Shown piece by piece: positions 32,220 to 44,289 of a stretch of DNA of 64,000 bases. Within the stretch, counting starts at the first letter, position 1. The number at the start of each line of letters is the position of its first letter. The stretch covers positions 6,634,001 through 6,698,000 of the forward strand of contig CM082590.2 of the NCBI GenBank assembly GCA_040954595.2, read 5' to 3'. This DNA is from Balanoglossus misakiensis. Taxonomy: Eukaryota > Hemichordata. Made by a program: the position numbers and the translations under genes. The notes beneath the pieces were generated by a model, which had not been told where the DNA came from, made no database searches, and saw nothing but the letters and a program-made list of their open reading frames with translations.

Positions 32220-34490
32220 GGTATAGCGTATATATTGCATTTTGTAAAAAGAAACATGAAATACTGTATTTTGAACAACTTATTGTACTGGATGATTTTT
32301 TATTACAGTAAAGATATTTGCCTGCATTATGAGAGTAATAGAAATAATTTAAGTTGTACTTTTTATTCTGAAATAAGTTTCTTGATGTTTGGTATTCCAT
32401 GTAAATAGCCAATTTTGAGTCAAGATAGTTATTTTATAACATGATTTGAAATTGTCATTTGTATTATCAAGAATGGTTTCAATCAAATAATTATGTATTT
32501 TCATTTTGTGTTGACTTAATATTCAAAACTGGACCTGTTGTTTGACTTATTGAAACACGGTAAACTGTATAGGGTCACATACACACCATTAAGACGGTTC
32601 TGAAGCGTCTCAGATCAGATACCATCTTAAAGAATCAGGTGTGGACAGTGTTTAGTGGTTCTGAAATTGCTTAGATTTGAGACAGCATTTGCCGGTCAGA
32701 CCGGAGCCGGTGTAAAGAATTACTGTAACACCTCTCCGCAACCCATTGTCCATGGGACTAAGCCTCAGCGCCCCTACTTATGGTGGGTTCACATCTGGGC
32801 CCATGGCCGGGCAAAACGTGTCACTGATGATTGTGACAAGACAAGCTAATCTTTAGTCCCCGTTCACATTGTGATTGGCACAGTCCTGGCCAGTGGTGTC
32901 TCGCCAACCTTTCACCTTATAAAGCAGAACCATGTTGGTCCTCTAATGGTTGTTCATACGATTTTCTTCATTGTCAAACGATGGACTACACTATTATGTC
33001 AATCTGGGACCAGATTCGGACAAAACGTGTCCACACACACCGTAGTGGGACCAGAGTCGGACCAGAGTAGGATACAAACCAACCCATTCAACTGGGACAA
33101 AAATTGTCCGGACAAAGGTCGGCCAGACCCGTTCTGAGTATTGTGAACAGCCTAATAAACTGTGTGTGTGTGCAGCGACTTAAAGGATTAATGCTCTGTG
33201 TTTACCAGTACAGTACTGTACTGGTGAACTATGCTTGTATATCAACATACAAGATTGAACATTCACATAAATAATTTATGATGTCCACCCAGTTTTCCAC
33301 TGTGTGCTAAACTTTTATCCATGTATTTGAATATATAGCCAGTGTTGCAAACTATTTAGACCACATGGATCTTGGCATGAGATCTCAGAGTGTAGTATTC
33401 TTTCATGTATAACTGCCATGTACAATGCCATGGCAATGTTATTTGTCAAAAGGAAACGTACTTTGGTACAGGTATTCATTTCGTATCACACACAAAATCA
33501 CAACTTTACTTACAGCAAAGGGGTATTTACTGACCCCTTTTTAGGTTATGCACTGACAGCATATTGCACAGTCAGTGACTTAATGCAGGTACTCTCTGTA
33601 TTCTTGAATGATATCAAAAAGGGCAAACAAAAGCTACTTTGTACCTTTAACAAATGATCTGCAATTAAGGCTTGTACACAATCAAGTTGTCAGATTACGT
33701 TTAATGACTATTTCTGTCAATGCTATGTCCCGTTTGATTTTCTAAAATTGTGCACAACAAGAAATGTCTTAATGGATATGCTGAACTGTATTTTAAAATT
33801 CAAGTAGACTTTTGTCAAGGTCAGATTTGCTTTGTTGTATACTAGATATGTCCTCATAATACATATATGTTCTTAAGTATTTGTCGTGTTAAATATGCAC
33901 TGTATCAAATGGATGTTCAAACAATTTAGAAAGATGCTAACTTAATTTCACTAATCCTCTTTTTCAGAAATTAAATGGTGTCTGAACTTATTATTTAGTT
34001 ATTATTATTAGTTATTATTATACTTGGCCATTGTCAGCTGGATATAATTGCTTAAAACTGTGAACAATTGTAATCTGTGTTTGTTTAGTTTCTTGCAATA
34101 ACAAAAACCAACCTCAACTGATGTCAACCATTTGTTTTATGTGCTTCAGATAAACCTGTAAGTTGAATCATTGCTTTTTAACATAAGCCTTTTACTGTAG
34201 TCATCTCTTTATTTTAGTCTACATTATAGGTCGCTGACCACTTAAAACAAAATGTCCACGTCTGACTTTCATGTCTCTCTGTACTCTGTACAATATATCT
34301 GGTTTGGTAGATTTTCCGGATACCAAGATAAAGAAAACTTGAAGGTCTAATACACAAATATTTCTCAAATAATGTTGTCACATACTAGTGGAGATCCAAA
34401 ACACAAAACATGTAAGCCCTCTTATTTTTAAGGATACTATTTGTTGTAGGCAAAATAAGGAGGTGAAGTATAAGAACGCATTAAGTGTTT
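32220..34490. other. Unrecognised non-coding stretch
   Basis: No convincing exon, RNA gene or structured repeat. Frames of up to 88 codons at 32142-33137 resemble nothing I know. 32860-33150 has GTTCACA-like ends facing each other and could be an old transposon, but the match is weak. AT-rich runs occur near 33980-34020. Confidence 0.5.
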
Positions 34491-37064
34491 CAACATATCA
34501 CGATAATGAAAACTAAAAGGTCATCCCAAGGTTACCCAAAAATTTGTCAAAAATTTGGTCCCATACTGGTCCCAGCTTCCCTTCTGCCACTATTGGTCAG
34601 CGTAAAATTTAATGTGGTAAGGTGTCCGACAACATGAGTAAAGCGGTATCTGCCCTGGATGCCGAGATTTGTAAAATTAGGTCAAAGTTCACAAAAAAAT
34701 TGCTCCAAAATATTTTGATGCCATACTGGTCCATGCCCAACTGAAATGGAACTGCTAGCTGTGTTGGTTAGCCTGGAATTAGGTATGTGCATAATTAATG
34801 AGGTTAAGAAGGTGTCACAGATTAACCCAAAATTTAGCTTTTCATTTTTGTCCCATCCCTCAAAAAACAAAGGATGTAACTCCTGTAAAGGTCAGGTCAG
34901 GTCACCCTAAATTTTGGCAAAAGATTGTGACCCCATATTGGTCCATGTTCAACAAAAACCAGACCTCTATTCCATTTGGTAGGCCTGGAATCAGGTATGC
35001 ACGTAATTAATGAGTCAAGCAGGTGTCACAGGTGACCCCAAAATTTGCCTTTTAATTTTGATCCCATCCCTCGAAAGGACAAGGCTGTAGCTACTGTTGG
35101 TGCCGAGATATGGTAAAGTAGGTTAAAAGTCACCTCAGTTCATCCAAAATTTGGGCAAAAACTTTTGAATTCAACAAAAACACACCTCTAGCCCTATTGG
35201 TTCGCTTGGAATTATATATGCGAATAATTAATGGGGTAAATTGTGGGATTCGGTGAGGTGTTCCATCCCTCCAAATGCTAAGCCTGTACCTGCAGTGGAT
35301 GCCAAGATATGAGAAAGTAGGTAAAAGGTCACTGAGGTCACCCAAAATTCTTTGACGAAATACTGGTCCATGTCCAAAAAAAACAAAAACTCTAGATCTA
35401 TTAGTTCGTCTGTAATTAGGTATGCGCATACTTAATGAGTTAAGCAGGTGTCACAGGTGACCCAAAACTTTGGCTTTTCATTATGGCCCCATACCTCCAA
35501 ACGCCAAGGCTGTATCTGCTGTGGATGTCGAGATATGCAAAAGTAGGTCAAAGGTCACCCGAGGTCATCCAACATTTGGGCAAAATATTTTGACCCCATA
35601 CTGATCCATGTCCAGAAAAAAACAAACCTCTAGGTCATTTGGTTCATCTGTAATTAGGTATGCGCATATTTAATGAGGTCAGCAGAGGTCAAAGGGGTCA
35701 TGAAAAGTAGCAAAAATTTTTGATCACATACAAAACCACATACATCAAAAACCAAACTTATAGCCCTATTGGTTAGCCTGGAATTAGATATGCAGAAAAA
35801 TGATGCGTCAAAAGTAGGTCAAAGGTCATTGCCAAAATTACCAAAATATTTATAGCTTATTCTTGTCATATGATGATTCATATCCATAAAAAGAATTTCT
35901 GTGCTATCAATTTTTAGGCTAGAAACAGAATTTTTACTTTTTAATCGTTGTTCACAAAATCCAATATGGCCGCCAAAATCTTCGACCAATCACAATGATC
36001 TTCGCAAACTTGATAGACATCTGTTTAATGACCACACACACCAAATCTTGTGACTCGGTTATCGCCGGTTCTTGAGAAGAAGATTTTTGAAATTTTACTA
36101 GGGTTTTTCGAAAATCCAATATGGCCGCCATAATCTTCGACCAATCACAATGATCTTCGCAAACTTGATAGACCTCAGTTTGGTGACCACATACCCCAAA
36201 CCGCGTGACTCGGTTATCGCCGGTTCTGGAGAAGAAGATTTTTGAAATTTTGACCAGATTTCAGAAAAACAACTGTAGCAAAAAAACTGCAACATTGACA
36301 GCAAAATATCCAATTACAAAAATGATGGGTAGAAGGTAGACTACCTGCACACCAAGTTTGAAGTCGATCTGACTTGTAGTTTCTGAGATCTGAGATTTGC
36401 ATTTTTTCAGAAAATCTAATATGGCCGCCAGGTCACGTGACTAATTAAAAATTCAAGGGTTCAATGCACATCTACTCATTGACCTTGACCACTGTAGCAA
36501 GTTTGAGAAGTGTACCTGCAGTGGTGTCTGAGATCTAGAGCGACAAAGAATTGACACAAGAATAAAGAAAGAAAGAAGAAAGAAGAAAGAAGGAAAGACA
36601 GAAAAACCCCAACGAAACCAATAGGGCCCAAGCGCTGGTATGCGCTTGGGCCCTAAAAAACCCCAACGAAACCAATAGGGCCCAAGCGCTGGCTTGCGCT
36701 TGGGCCCTAAAAAACCCCAACGAAACCAATAGGGCCCAAGCGCTGGTATGCGCTTGGGCCCTAAAGAAAAACCCCAACGAAACCAATAGGGCCCAAGCGC
36801 TGGTATGCGCTTGGGCCCTAAAAAACCCCAACGAAACCAATAGGGCCCAAGCGCTGGTATGCGCTTGGGCCCTAAAGAAAGAAAGCAAGCAAGAAAGAAA
36901 AATTCCAACGAAACCAATAGGGCCCAAGCGCTTGCGTGCGCTTGGGCCCTAAATATTCCAACAATAACAATGGGGGCACAAGCCGCCTGAGGGCGCTTGT
37001 GCCCCCAAAAATTCCAACAATAACAATGGGGGCACAAGCCGCCTGAGGGCGCTTGTGCCCCCAA
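34491..37064 (+). repeat. Array A family, second block
   Basis: 34491 to about 35440 is a strongly diverged copy of the array A interior (repeated AGGTCA, ATTAGGTATGCAC and TTAATGAG blocks). From about 35440 the sequence is close to the standard unit; it ends with the CGACAAAGAATTGACACAAG tail, purine runs and a hairpin cluster. The 35940-36570 part closely matches 8920-9550 (both have AAATCTAATATGGCCGCC). The block lacks a unit head. Confidence 0.8.
36600..37064. repeat. Eight-hairpin cluster (six type A, two type B)
   Basis: Six type A modules (starting near 36604, 36659, 36714, 36773, 36827 and 36901) are followed by two type B modules (36955 and 37010). Type A stems are perfect 13-bp AGGGCCCAAGCGC arms; loops vary only slightly (TGGTAT, TGGCTT, TTGCGT). 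Type B stems are perfect 13-bp TGGGGGCACAAGC arms. The repeat block ends exactly at the last hairpin (GCTTGTGCCCCCAA), after which unrelated sequence begins. Confidence 0.9.
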
Positions 37065-38395
37065 ATATTGAAATGTGGCTAAATTTCTTCCTCGGATTGG
37101 CGTATTGTAGGTATTTCCAAATAAAAAATTCCCGACTACACAAAGCATCTGGCGGCCAAGCAATGGATAATGTAAAAATTAAAACCTTCAAAATAAATTA
37201 GCTTAAGTACCATTGTGCCACGGATTCGCAATTTTACATCTAAGGTAGACTGTGCCTCGAAAATCAAAGACTTACACTTTCTCTCATATTTTGCCAAGGG
37301 CAACTTTAGATCATTAAAAATTTGGGGTCACCGCGCAAAATATTGAATGCCAGAGGAAAATTGTCTCAAATTGTTCAATTCAAAGTGGCCGCCAATATCT
37401 GTGTTAAGTCGGCCATGGTGACAATTTAGAGTAGCGGTTCTCATGTAAAACAAGGCGATGAACACCCAGTATTCTTTTAAGATTTCAAAAAGACTTCCCA
37501 CATGCTTTATATAAAAAATAATTGGATGGTTTGAAGGATTATCATTATTCTGAAAATCTGACCCCGAGGCGCGTTCTACTATTATAAGCAAACATAACAG
37601 ATGTTGCCATGCTATATACTTGCAGTTATCGAATATTGAAATTTGCTGTACGTGAAGGCACTGCAACCTGTCATTTCCTTCCTTAAATCTGGCCGCTATA
37701 TGGGACCCTCTATAGTGTTAACATACCATATAAGCAGTATGAACAAACTCACCTGTGCAACACGCTTACCCCATGTGTATACAGTTGGGATCCCAGTCGC
37801 GTTTAAGACAACACTACAGCAATTCTGGACCTACACCAAGCACACACGTGACCAGTTTCGCTGATATCCAATCAAATGAAGATTTGTAGAGAGGCTAGTA
37901 AGCATGCGCAGGAGTACGGGGAAATTCCCATCTAATTTTAGAAATGGCCGAATGAGGGACGTATTTGCTAGATGGTTCCAGCAGGCTCAAGTAAACATCA
38001 TACAAGTTCACACTTTTCTGTTCAACGCTGACTTAAGACAACAGATATTACCAACATCAGTTATCACTGTGTTGATGAAATGCATTTCAACCCGTTGTTG
38101 TTCGTGTGTTTTGAAGTTAGTGTATGGCCGAGAATGAGCGTAGTTGAGTGGAGGTAAACAAATTACCTCGTGGTGATATCAATACGCTCAGAGATTTGGC
38201 TTTGGCTTTTTGCTGTTGAAGATATCAATGGATTGATGACGTCATGCGTTATTTTCGTCGAAAATATCTAAACATCAGGGTTTTACTGATATTTATGGCG
38301 ATCGTAAGGTATATGATATAAATTAAACGGCCTGGATAGGGGTTTGAGGACTTCGGTAGTTCGGCGTTCACCTTGGTCCGGAACCCGTATCAGGG
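37065..38395. other. Unrecognised stretch between two arrays
   Basis: Not repeated elsewhere in the window. Frames such as 37904-38137 (plus, 77 codons) and 37328-37666 (minus, 112 codons) have no recognisable domain. I see no convincing splice-bounded exon or RNA gene. Confidence 0.45.
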
Positions 38396-41300
38396 CGCAT
38401 GGCAAATCGAACCAGGACTCGTAACGGGAACTGGCTCACGCCATCAACGTGATAGGTGCTTGATTTTGTCTTTTACTTAGGCTCGGTCATTTTTCGGCCC
38501 CAGTCCAATATAATTTCAGTTAGACAGTGATTTGCGTTTCTTGTTCAGTCCACGTTTTACAGCTGTGTGACTTCCATTGTTCTAAGACAATGTAGCAAGT
38601 GTTGCTTAGGGTTATCGATTTTTTTATCGCTCTGTACATTCTGGTGTAGCGTAGCTTGTACGTGCACTGTGCTACTATGGAACCGTTCATTGACAGTGAC
38701 GTTCGTTCGCGTTTCCCCGCATAGTAAAACAAACGGAATGAATTGAATAATCGGCGGAGGGCGGTGCAGTGACGGGTGGCGGAATTAAGGCCGACGATTG
38801 TTTTATGTGCATGTGCGTAATTTCGTGTGTACAAACATTACGTGCAATCCAAATGTTCTGCAAATATTTCTTTTCACGCATTCATATAGTGGACTAGCTG
38901 CCTTCGCTTCCTTCCATATTTCTTGCGCACCTTATAAGTAGACTTTAGTTTTAATTGTTCATTCTTTTCACCCAATTTGCTGTCTCTTCCCGATGTCCGA
39001 CACAGACTATTAGGCCTAATGTTCTGCAAATTTTTCGTTTAACGCATTCAAATAGTGGACTGCCTTCGCTTCCTTCTATATTTCATGCGCGATGTATAAC
39101 TCGTCACCTTTTCTCATAATACACAGTAATAGAAATACAATGTAGAAGGAAAGAAGGATCTTTTCCTTTCCTTGAATTGTACCACGATGTAAATTATCGA
39201 CCCTTCGATTTAGTGAAAAAAATGTTCTGTTTTGACTTTAGTATTTGGGTTAAATAAAGATTATTAATACTCCAAAATGTTTAATGCAGCGGTGGTGCTA
39301 GGTCAATGCCCTACACTACCCTTGCCGGTCTCAAGAAATGCGACTTTTTCTTGATTATCAGACAGGGACACCCTGTATAGAAGCAAAAACCGACGTATTT
39401 ACATAATGGGGGGGGGGAGTTGTCACGTGAGCAGTTTGCATGTATCCCGGCAACACCCGCGACAATCTGGGCAGATTAGGACTTGCCGTTGAAGTGTGAG
39501 CATATCGCTCCTGGCTGTGGTGATCTGAATTCGTGTTTCACCCTTGTCTTTCTTCTATTTTCTTTCAAATCTGTCTCCACGTTTGTGGGAACACTTTCTC
39601 TGTAACCTCTGAAAGGCAGAATGGTTGACTGTTTGTTTTTTTGAGGGTTTTCTTGGTCTTTGTGTGAGCGTAATGCTTGGGTCGCGCGGTCGGTCGGTCG
39701 CGAGGTCAGCGGTCGAACACTGCGTTTACAAGCACGTCTCTTTACGCTCACGCCATCAACTTGATAGGTGCTTGATTTTGGCAGTTTTCCGTCGCCGTTG
39801 AGTTGGCTTTCAGTTCCAAGCTTCGTCTTTTACTAGTGGCTAGGTCAATTTTCGGCCTCAGTCCGATATAATTTCAGTTAGACTGTGATTTGTGTTTCTT
39901 GTTCAGTCCGCGTTTTACAGCCTTGTGACTTCCATTGTTCTAAGACAATGTAGCAAGTGTGGCATACGGTTATCGATTTTTTTTATCGCTCTGTTCTGGT
40001 GTAGCGTAGCTTGTACGTGCACTGTGTTACTATGGAACCGTTCATTGACAGTGACGTTCGTTCGCGTTTCCCCGCATAGTAAAACAAACGGAAGGAATTG
40101 AAAAATCGGCGGAGGGCGGTGCAGTGACGGGTGGCGGAATTAAAGCCGACGATCGTCTTATGCGCATGTGCATAATTTCGGGTGTACAAACATTACGTCC
40201 AATCCAAATGTTCTGCAAATTTTGGGTTCCGCGCATTCAAATAGTTGACTGCCTTTGCTTCCTTCCATATTTCAGGCGCACTGTATAAAAAGACTTTAGT
40301 TTTGTTCATTCTTTTCACCCAATTTGCTGTCTCTTCCCGATCTCCGACACGGACTATTCGACCTACGTCCAATCCAAATGCTCTGCAAATTTTTCGCATT
40401 CAAATAGTGGATTGCCTTCGCTTCCTTTCATATTTCATGCGCACTGTATAACCTGTCACATTTTCTCAGTATACACAGTAATAGAAAAAGAAGGAAAGTA
40501 AGGGTCTTTCCCTTTCCATGCATTTTACGACGATGTAAACTATTGACCCCTCAATTTAGAGGAAAAAAATGTTCTGTTTTGACTTTACTATTTGGGTTAA
40601 ATAAAGATTATTAATACTCCAAAATGTTTAATGCTGTTGTATTGCTAGGTCAATGCCCTACACTATCCTTGCGGGTCTCAAGAAATACGACTTTTTCCTG
40701 ATTCTCAGACAGGAACACCCTGTGGAAGCAGAATCCGACGTATTTACATAATGAGGGGGAGTTGTCACGTGAGCAGGTTGCATGTATTCCGGCAACACCC
40801 GCGACATTCTGGGAAGATTAGGACTTGCCGTTGAAGTGTGAGCATATCGCTCCTGGTTGTGGTGATCTGAATTCGTGCTTTACCCTTGTCTTTCTTCTAT
40901 TTTCTTTCAAATCTTTCCCCACGTTTGTGGGAACAGTTTCTCTGTAACCTCTGAAAGGTAGAATGGTTGACTGTTTGTTCTTTTGAGGGTTTTCTTGGTC
41001 TTTGTGTGAGCGCAATGCTTGGGTCGCGCGGTCGGTCGCGAGGTCGCGAGGTCACCTGTCGAACGCACGTATCTTCCTTGCGCATAGTACATGTATATCA
41101 AACCGGGACTCGTAACAAACTGGCACACGCCATCAACGTGATTGGTGCTTGAATTTGGCAGTTTTCCGTCACTGTTGAGTCAGCTTTTCGTTCCCACTTC
41201 GTCATTTACTAGTGGCTCGATCAGTTTTCGGCCCCAGTCCGATATAATTTCAGTTAGACAGTGATTTGCGTTTCTTGTTCAGTCCACGTTTTACAGCTGT

Positions 41301-41400
41301 GTGACTACCATTGTTCTAAGACAATGTAGCAAGTGTGGCATACGGTTATCGATTTTTTTTATCGCTCTGTTCTAGTTTATTGTAGCTTGTACGTGCACTG

Positions 41401-41874
41401 TGTTACTATAGACTGTCGACAGTCCCTCGCGCCTAATGTGTATCGATACGGCGTTTCGTGCGAGGGCCGAAGGCCCGATTCGGCGTTTCGTGGTGCGAGG
41501 GCCGTAAGGCCCGAGGGACTGTTATAGCTTGTAAGCATTGCCTTGATATTAATTATGCATGCAGAAAATGACGTAGTAAAATTTGCATATGGGGGCGTAA
41601 ATTAAAAGGCTAAACGAGCTTTACAGCTTCACTTCCTGTTGACGTATATTAACTGTCAATCATTTTACAGGGGCATTTTCCCACAGTGCCCGTGTGAGGG
41701 CGAAACAAGGTATAACAGTCCCTCGGGCCACGCCCTCGGGCCTTACGGCCATCGCACCACGAAACGCCGAATCGGGCCTTAGGCCCACAAAAGATACGGG
41801 CCTTACGGCCCTCGCACGAAACGCCGAATCGATACACATTAGGCGCGAGGGACTGTCGACAGTCTATGTTACTA
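41401..41874. mobile_element. 458-bp foldback MITE with 8-bp target duplication (hAT-like)
   Basis: The element spans 41409-41866, begins TAGACTGTCGACAGTCCCTC and ends with its reverse complement. The arms match for over 100 bp, broken by small indels and inner GGCCGTAAGGCCC-type motifs. It is flanked by TGTTACTA at 41401-41408 and 41867-41874; the sister unit at about 40025 has one TGTTACTA and no insert, which confirms both insertion and duplication. Eight-bp duplications are typical of hAT and P superfamilies; hAT is my inference. About 180 bp of unique core carries no transposase. Confidence 0.85.
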
Positions 41875-41981
41875 TGGAACCGTTCATTGACAGTGACGTT
41901 CGTTCGCGTTTCCCCGCATAGTAAAACAAACGGAATGAATTGAATAATCGGCAGAGGGCGGTGCAGTGACGGGTGGCGGAA

Positions 41982-43620
41982 TTAAAGCTGCACAGTTGAT
42001 GGCAAATACCATTTTGGGTATATTTGTGTTTTCTGAAATAAACATCGATATACAAACCTTTAACATGAAAATAATTGCCCTACCCATGGACTCGGGTCAA
42101 ATGTACTCATATAACGATATAAGCTTCATAGAAAAAGTCCGATGGTAAACAACATGTTTACATGAACCGCCGATACTACACGGAAACTGTGACGTCACAA
42201 TCACGAGACCAGGCGCGGTCGAGCGTGAATTGGAGACGTTCCTTCCGATGGGTTCTTGCCGATTGCCGCACGCCGGCGGGTATGAAAGTGTAGGCTAAGA
42301 CGTCGATCCACCGGCCGGCAGCACCGATCCCAACATGACCAGCTCCACGCCACTTTGAGCTGCAGCGCAGTCGGATATCCCACCACGGCTGCCGGACAGC
42401 ATATGAAGGTGTCTGAGGCCTTTTCTAGTCAAAGTGTACACGTTTAAAACTTTGGGGTTTTCGGAATGGAAATAGCGGAACAAGAACATGGATTTATACT
42501 AATCATGAACGCCAAACAAACGTTGAAAAAGCCAGATCTGAAAAAAAAAATCCGCTGGGCGCGACGACGCGCCGACGTTATTTTTCAAACAATGTAACCT
42601 GTCACGCTGAGTTCATATATTTTGCTGCCACAAACAAGTTCATGCGTAGGTCGAGAAAGTTCTCAAGCGGCCGGGTGATCGCTGCAAGGTTAGCGGCGGC
42701 CTCGCACGCCCGAATTTGCCACAAAACTATCAGTCCATACAGCGATGCGGTTCAAACTCTTCCGTTGTATTTCATTTCAACAACACAAATTCAGAATACA
42801 ACACGGCAGTTTGGTACGTCGTCTCTATATCCTACACCGCTAATTCTCATTTCAATCGTCTCTCTTCGCAATACGTCGATTCTCTAAAAGAAAGTTCAAC
42901 AGACGGGATACACTGCAACCCGCGGAACTAGCAATTCACGTCTCTGCTTCAGAGGAATATACCGACCAGAAGTGGGGGGAACCCAGTCCGTTCAAGCGTA
43001 AATGTCCCGGTCAGAAGGTAACTGCGAGCTTCGTAGAGCAGCATTCGACACGCTAAACAACTCTCGTCGTTTGCAACACGCCATTTTTTTCCAAGTCCAC
43101 GTTTTGTCGGACAAACGATTTCTGACGGTTCGACAGACGGTGGGTATAGACACGTCTGCTTGCGAAAATTCCGCCAATTTTTGTTGAATTTCTTCATATG
43201 AAATCGAAAGAGTTTGTCGTTTTAAATACTCGATATATTGCTCTTCATCATTAGGAAGTTTCCTTGGTTGTCAGTGCAAAACATCCTCATACAAGGTTCA
43301 GAGTAGACTACAGACAATCTCACAGTGGGATTACGAACGTTTGAAACGGTAACTTTGTTGCAAAATAAACAAAGTGCGGTATTCACTGTATTCATTGTAT
43401 GACGTAACGTTTACGTCGCAATATTTGTGTGTTTATAAAAATATATGGGTACGTACCCATAAAATTCATTTTTATTATTTTTTTACATTCTGAACCATGG
43501 CAACTGACCAAATCACTCGTGAGTTATTTTATTTCGGCAAGTAAAGTATTATACAAACAAAAGTTAAGAGTTTTATGCTACCAAAGTAAATTGTCATTAT
43601 CATCAACTGTGCAGCTTTAA
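41982..43620. mobile_element. 1.63-kb decayed DNA transposon with TA or TTAA target duplication
   Basis: The insert runs from about 41986 to 43616, starting AGCTGCACAGTTGATG and ending CATCAACTGTGCAGCT (16-bp perfect inverted repeats, 17 bp if TA is taken as the target). Sister units read GGAATTAAGGCC without the insert, so the target duplication is TTAA or its inner TA. TTAA would suggest piggyBac; TA would suggest Tc1/mariner. The relic helix-turn-helix gene inside (42992-43270) favours Tc1/mariner. Confidence 0.8.
42992..43270 (-). pseudogene. Tc1/mariner-type transposase N-terminal relic (helix-turn-helix)
   Basis: On the minus strand a frame of about 90 codons runs from 43270 to a stop at 42992. 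It begins QPRKLPNDEE and contains SYEEIQQKLAEF, DVSIPTVCRTV and TWTWKKM. This is the pattern of the helix-turn-helix and linker of Tc1/mariner/IS630 transposases (GRPRK-like basic motif, VSxxTVxR, then a WxxKKM stretch). There is no start codon at its head and I see no DDE catalytic core downstream in any single frame, so it is a broken gene. The family call is from motif recognition only. Confidence 0.55.
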
Positions 43621-44289
43621 GGCCGACGATTGTTTTATGTGCATGTGCGTAATTTCGTGTGTGCAAACATTACGTCCAATCCAAATGTTCTGCAAATTTT
43701 GCATTTGACGCATTCAAATAGTGGACTGCCTTCACTTCCTACCACATTTCATGCGCACCGTATAAGTGGATTTTAGTTTTGTTCATTCTTTTCACCCAAT
43801 TTGCTGTCTCTTCCCGATCTCCGACACGGACTATTAGGCCTACGCCCAATCCAAATGCTCTGCAAATGTTTCGTTTGACGCATTCAAATAGTGGACTGCC
43901 TTCGCTTCCTTCTATATTTCATGCACACTGTATAACCTGTCACATTTTCTCAGTATACACAGTAATAGAAAAAGAAGGAAAATAAGGATCTTTCCTTTCC
44001 TTGAATTGTACCGCGATGTAAATGATCGACCCCTCAATTTAGAGAAAAAAAATGTTCTGTTTTGACTTTAGTATTTGGGTTAAATAAAGATTATTAATAC
44101 TCCAAAACGTTTAATGGTGCGGTGTTGCTAGGTCAATGCCCTACACTAGCCTTGCTGGTCTCAAGAAATGCGACTTTTTCCTGATTCTCAGACTGGGACA
44201 TCCTGTAGCAATAGAAACCGACGTATTTACATATTGAAGGGAATTGTCACGTGAGCAGGTTGCATGTATCCCGGCAACACCCGCGACAT

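Noticed and set aside
32850-33160. Possible MITE with GTTCACA ends
   Set aside because: Only about seven bases of the facing ends agree and no target duplication is visible.
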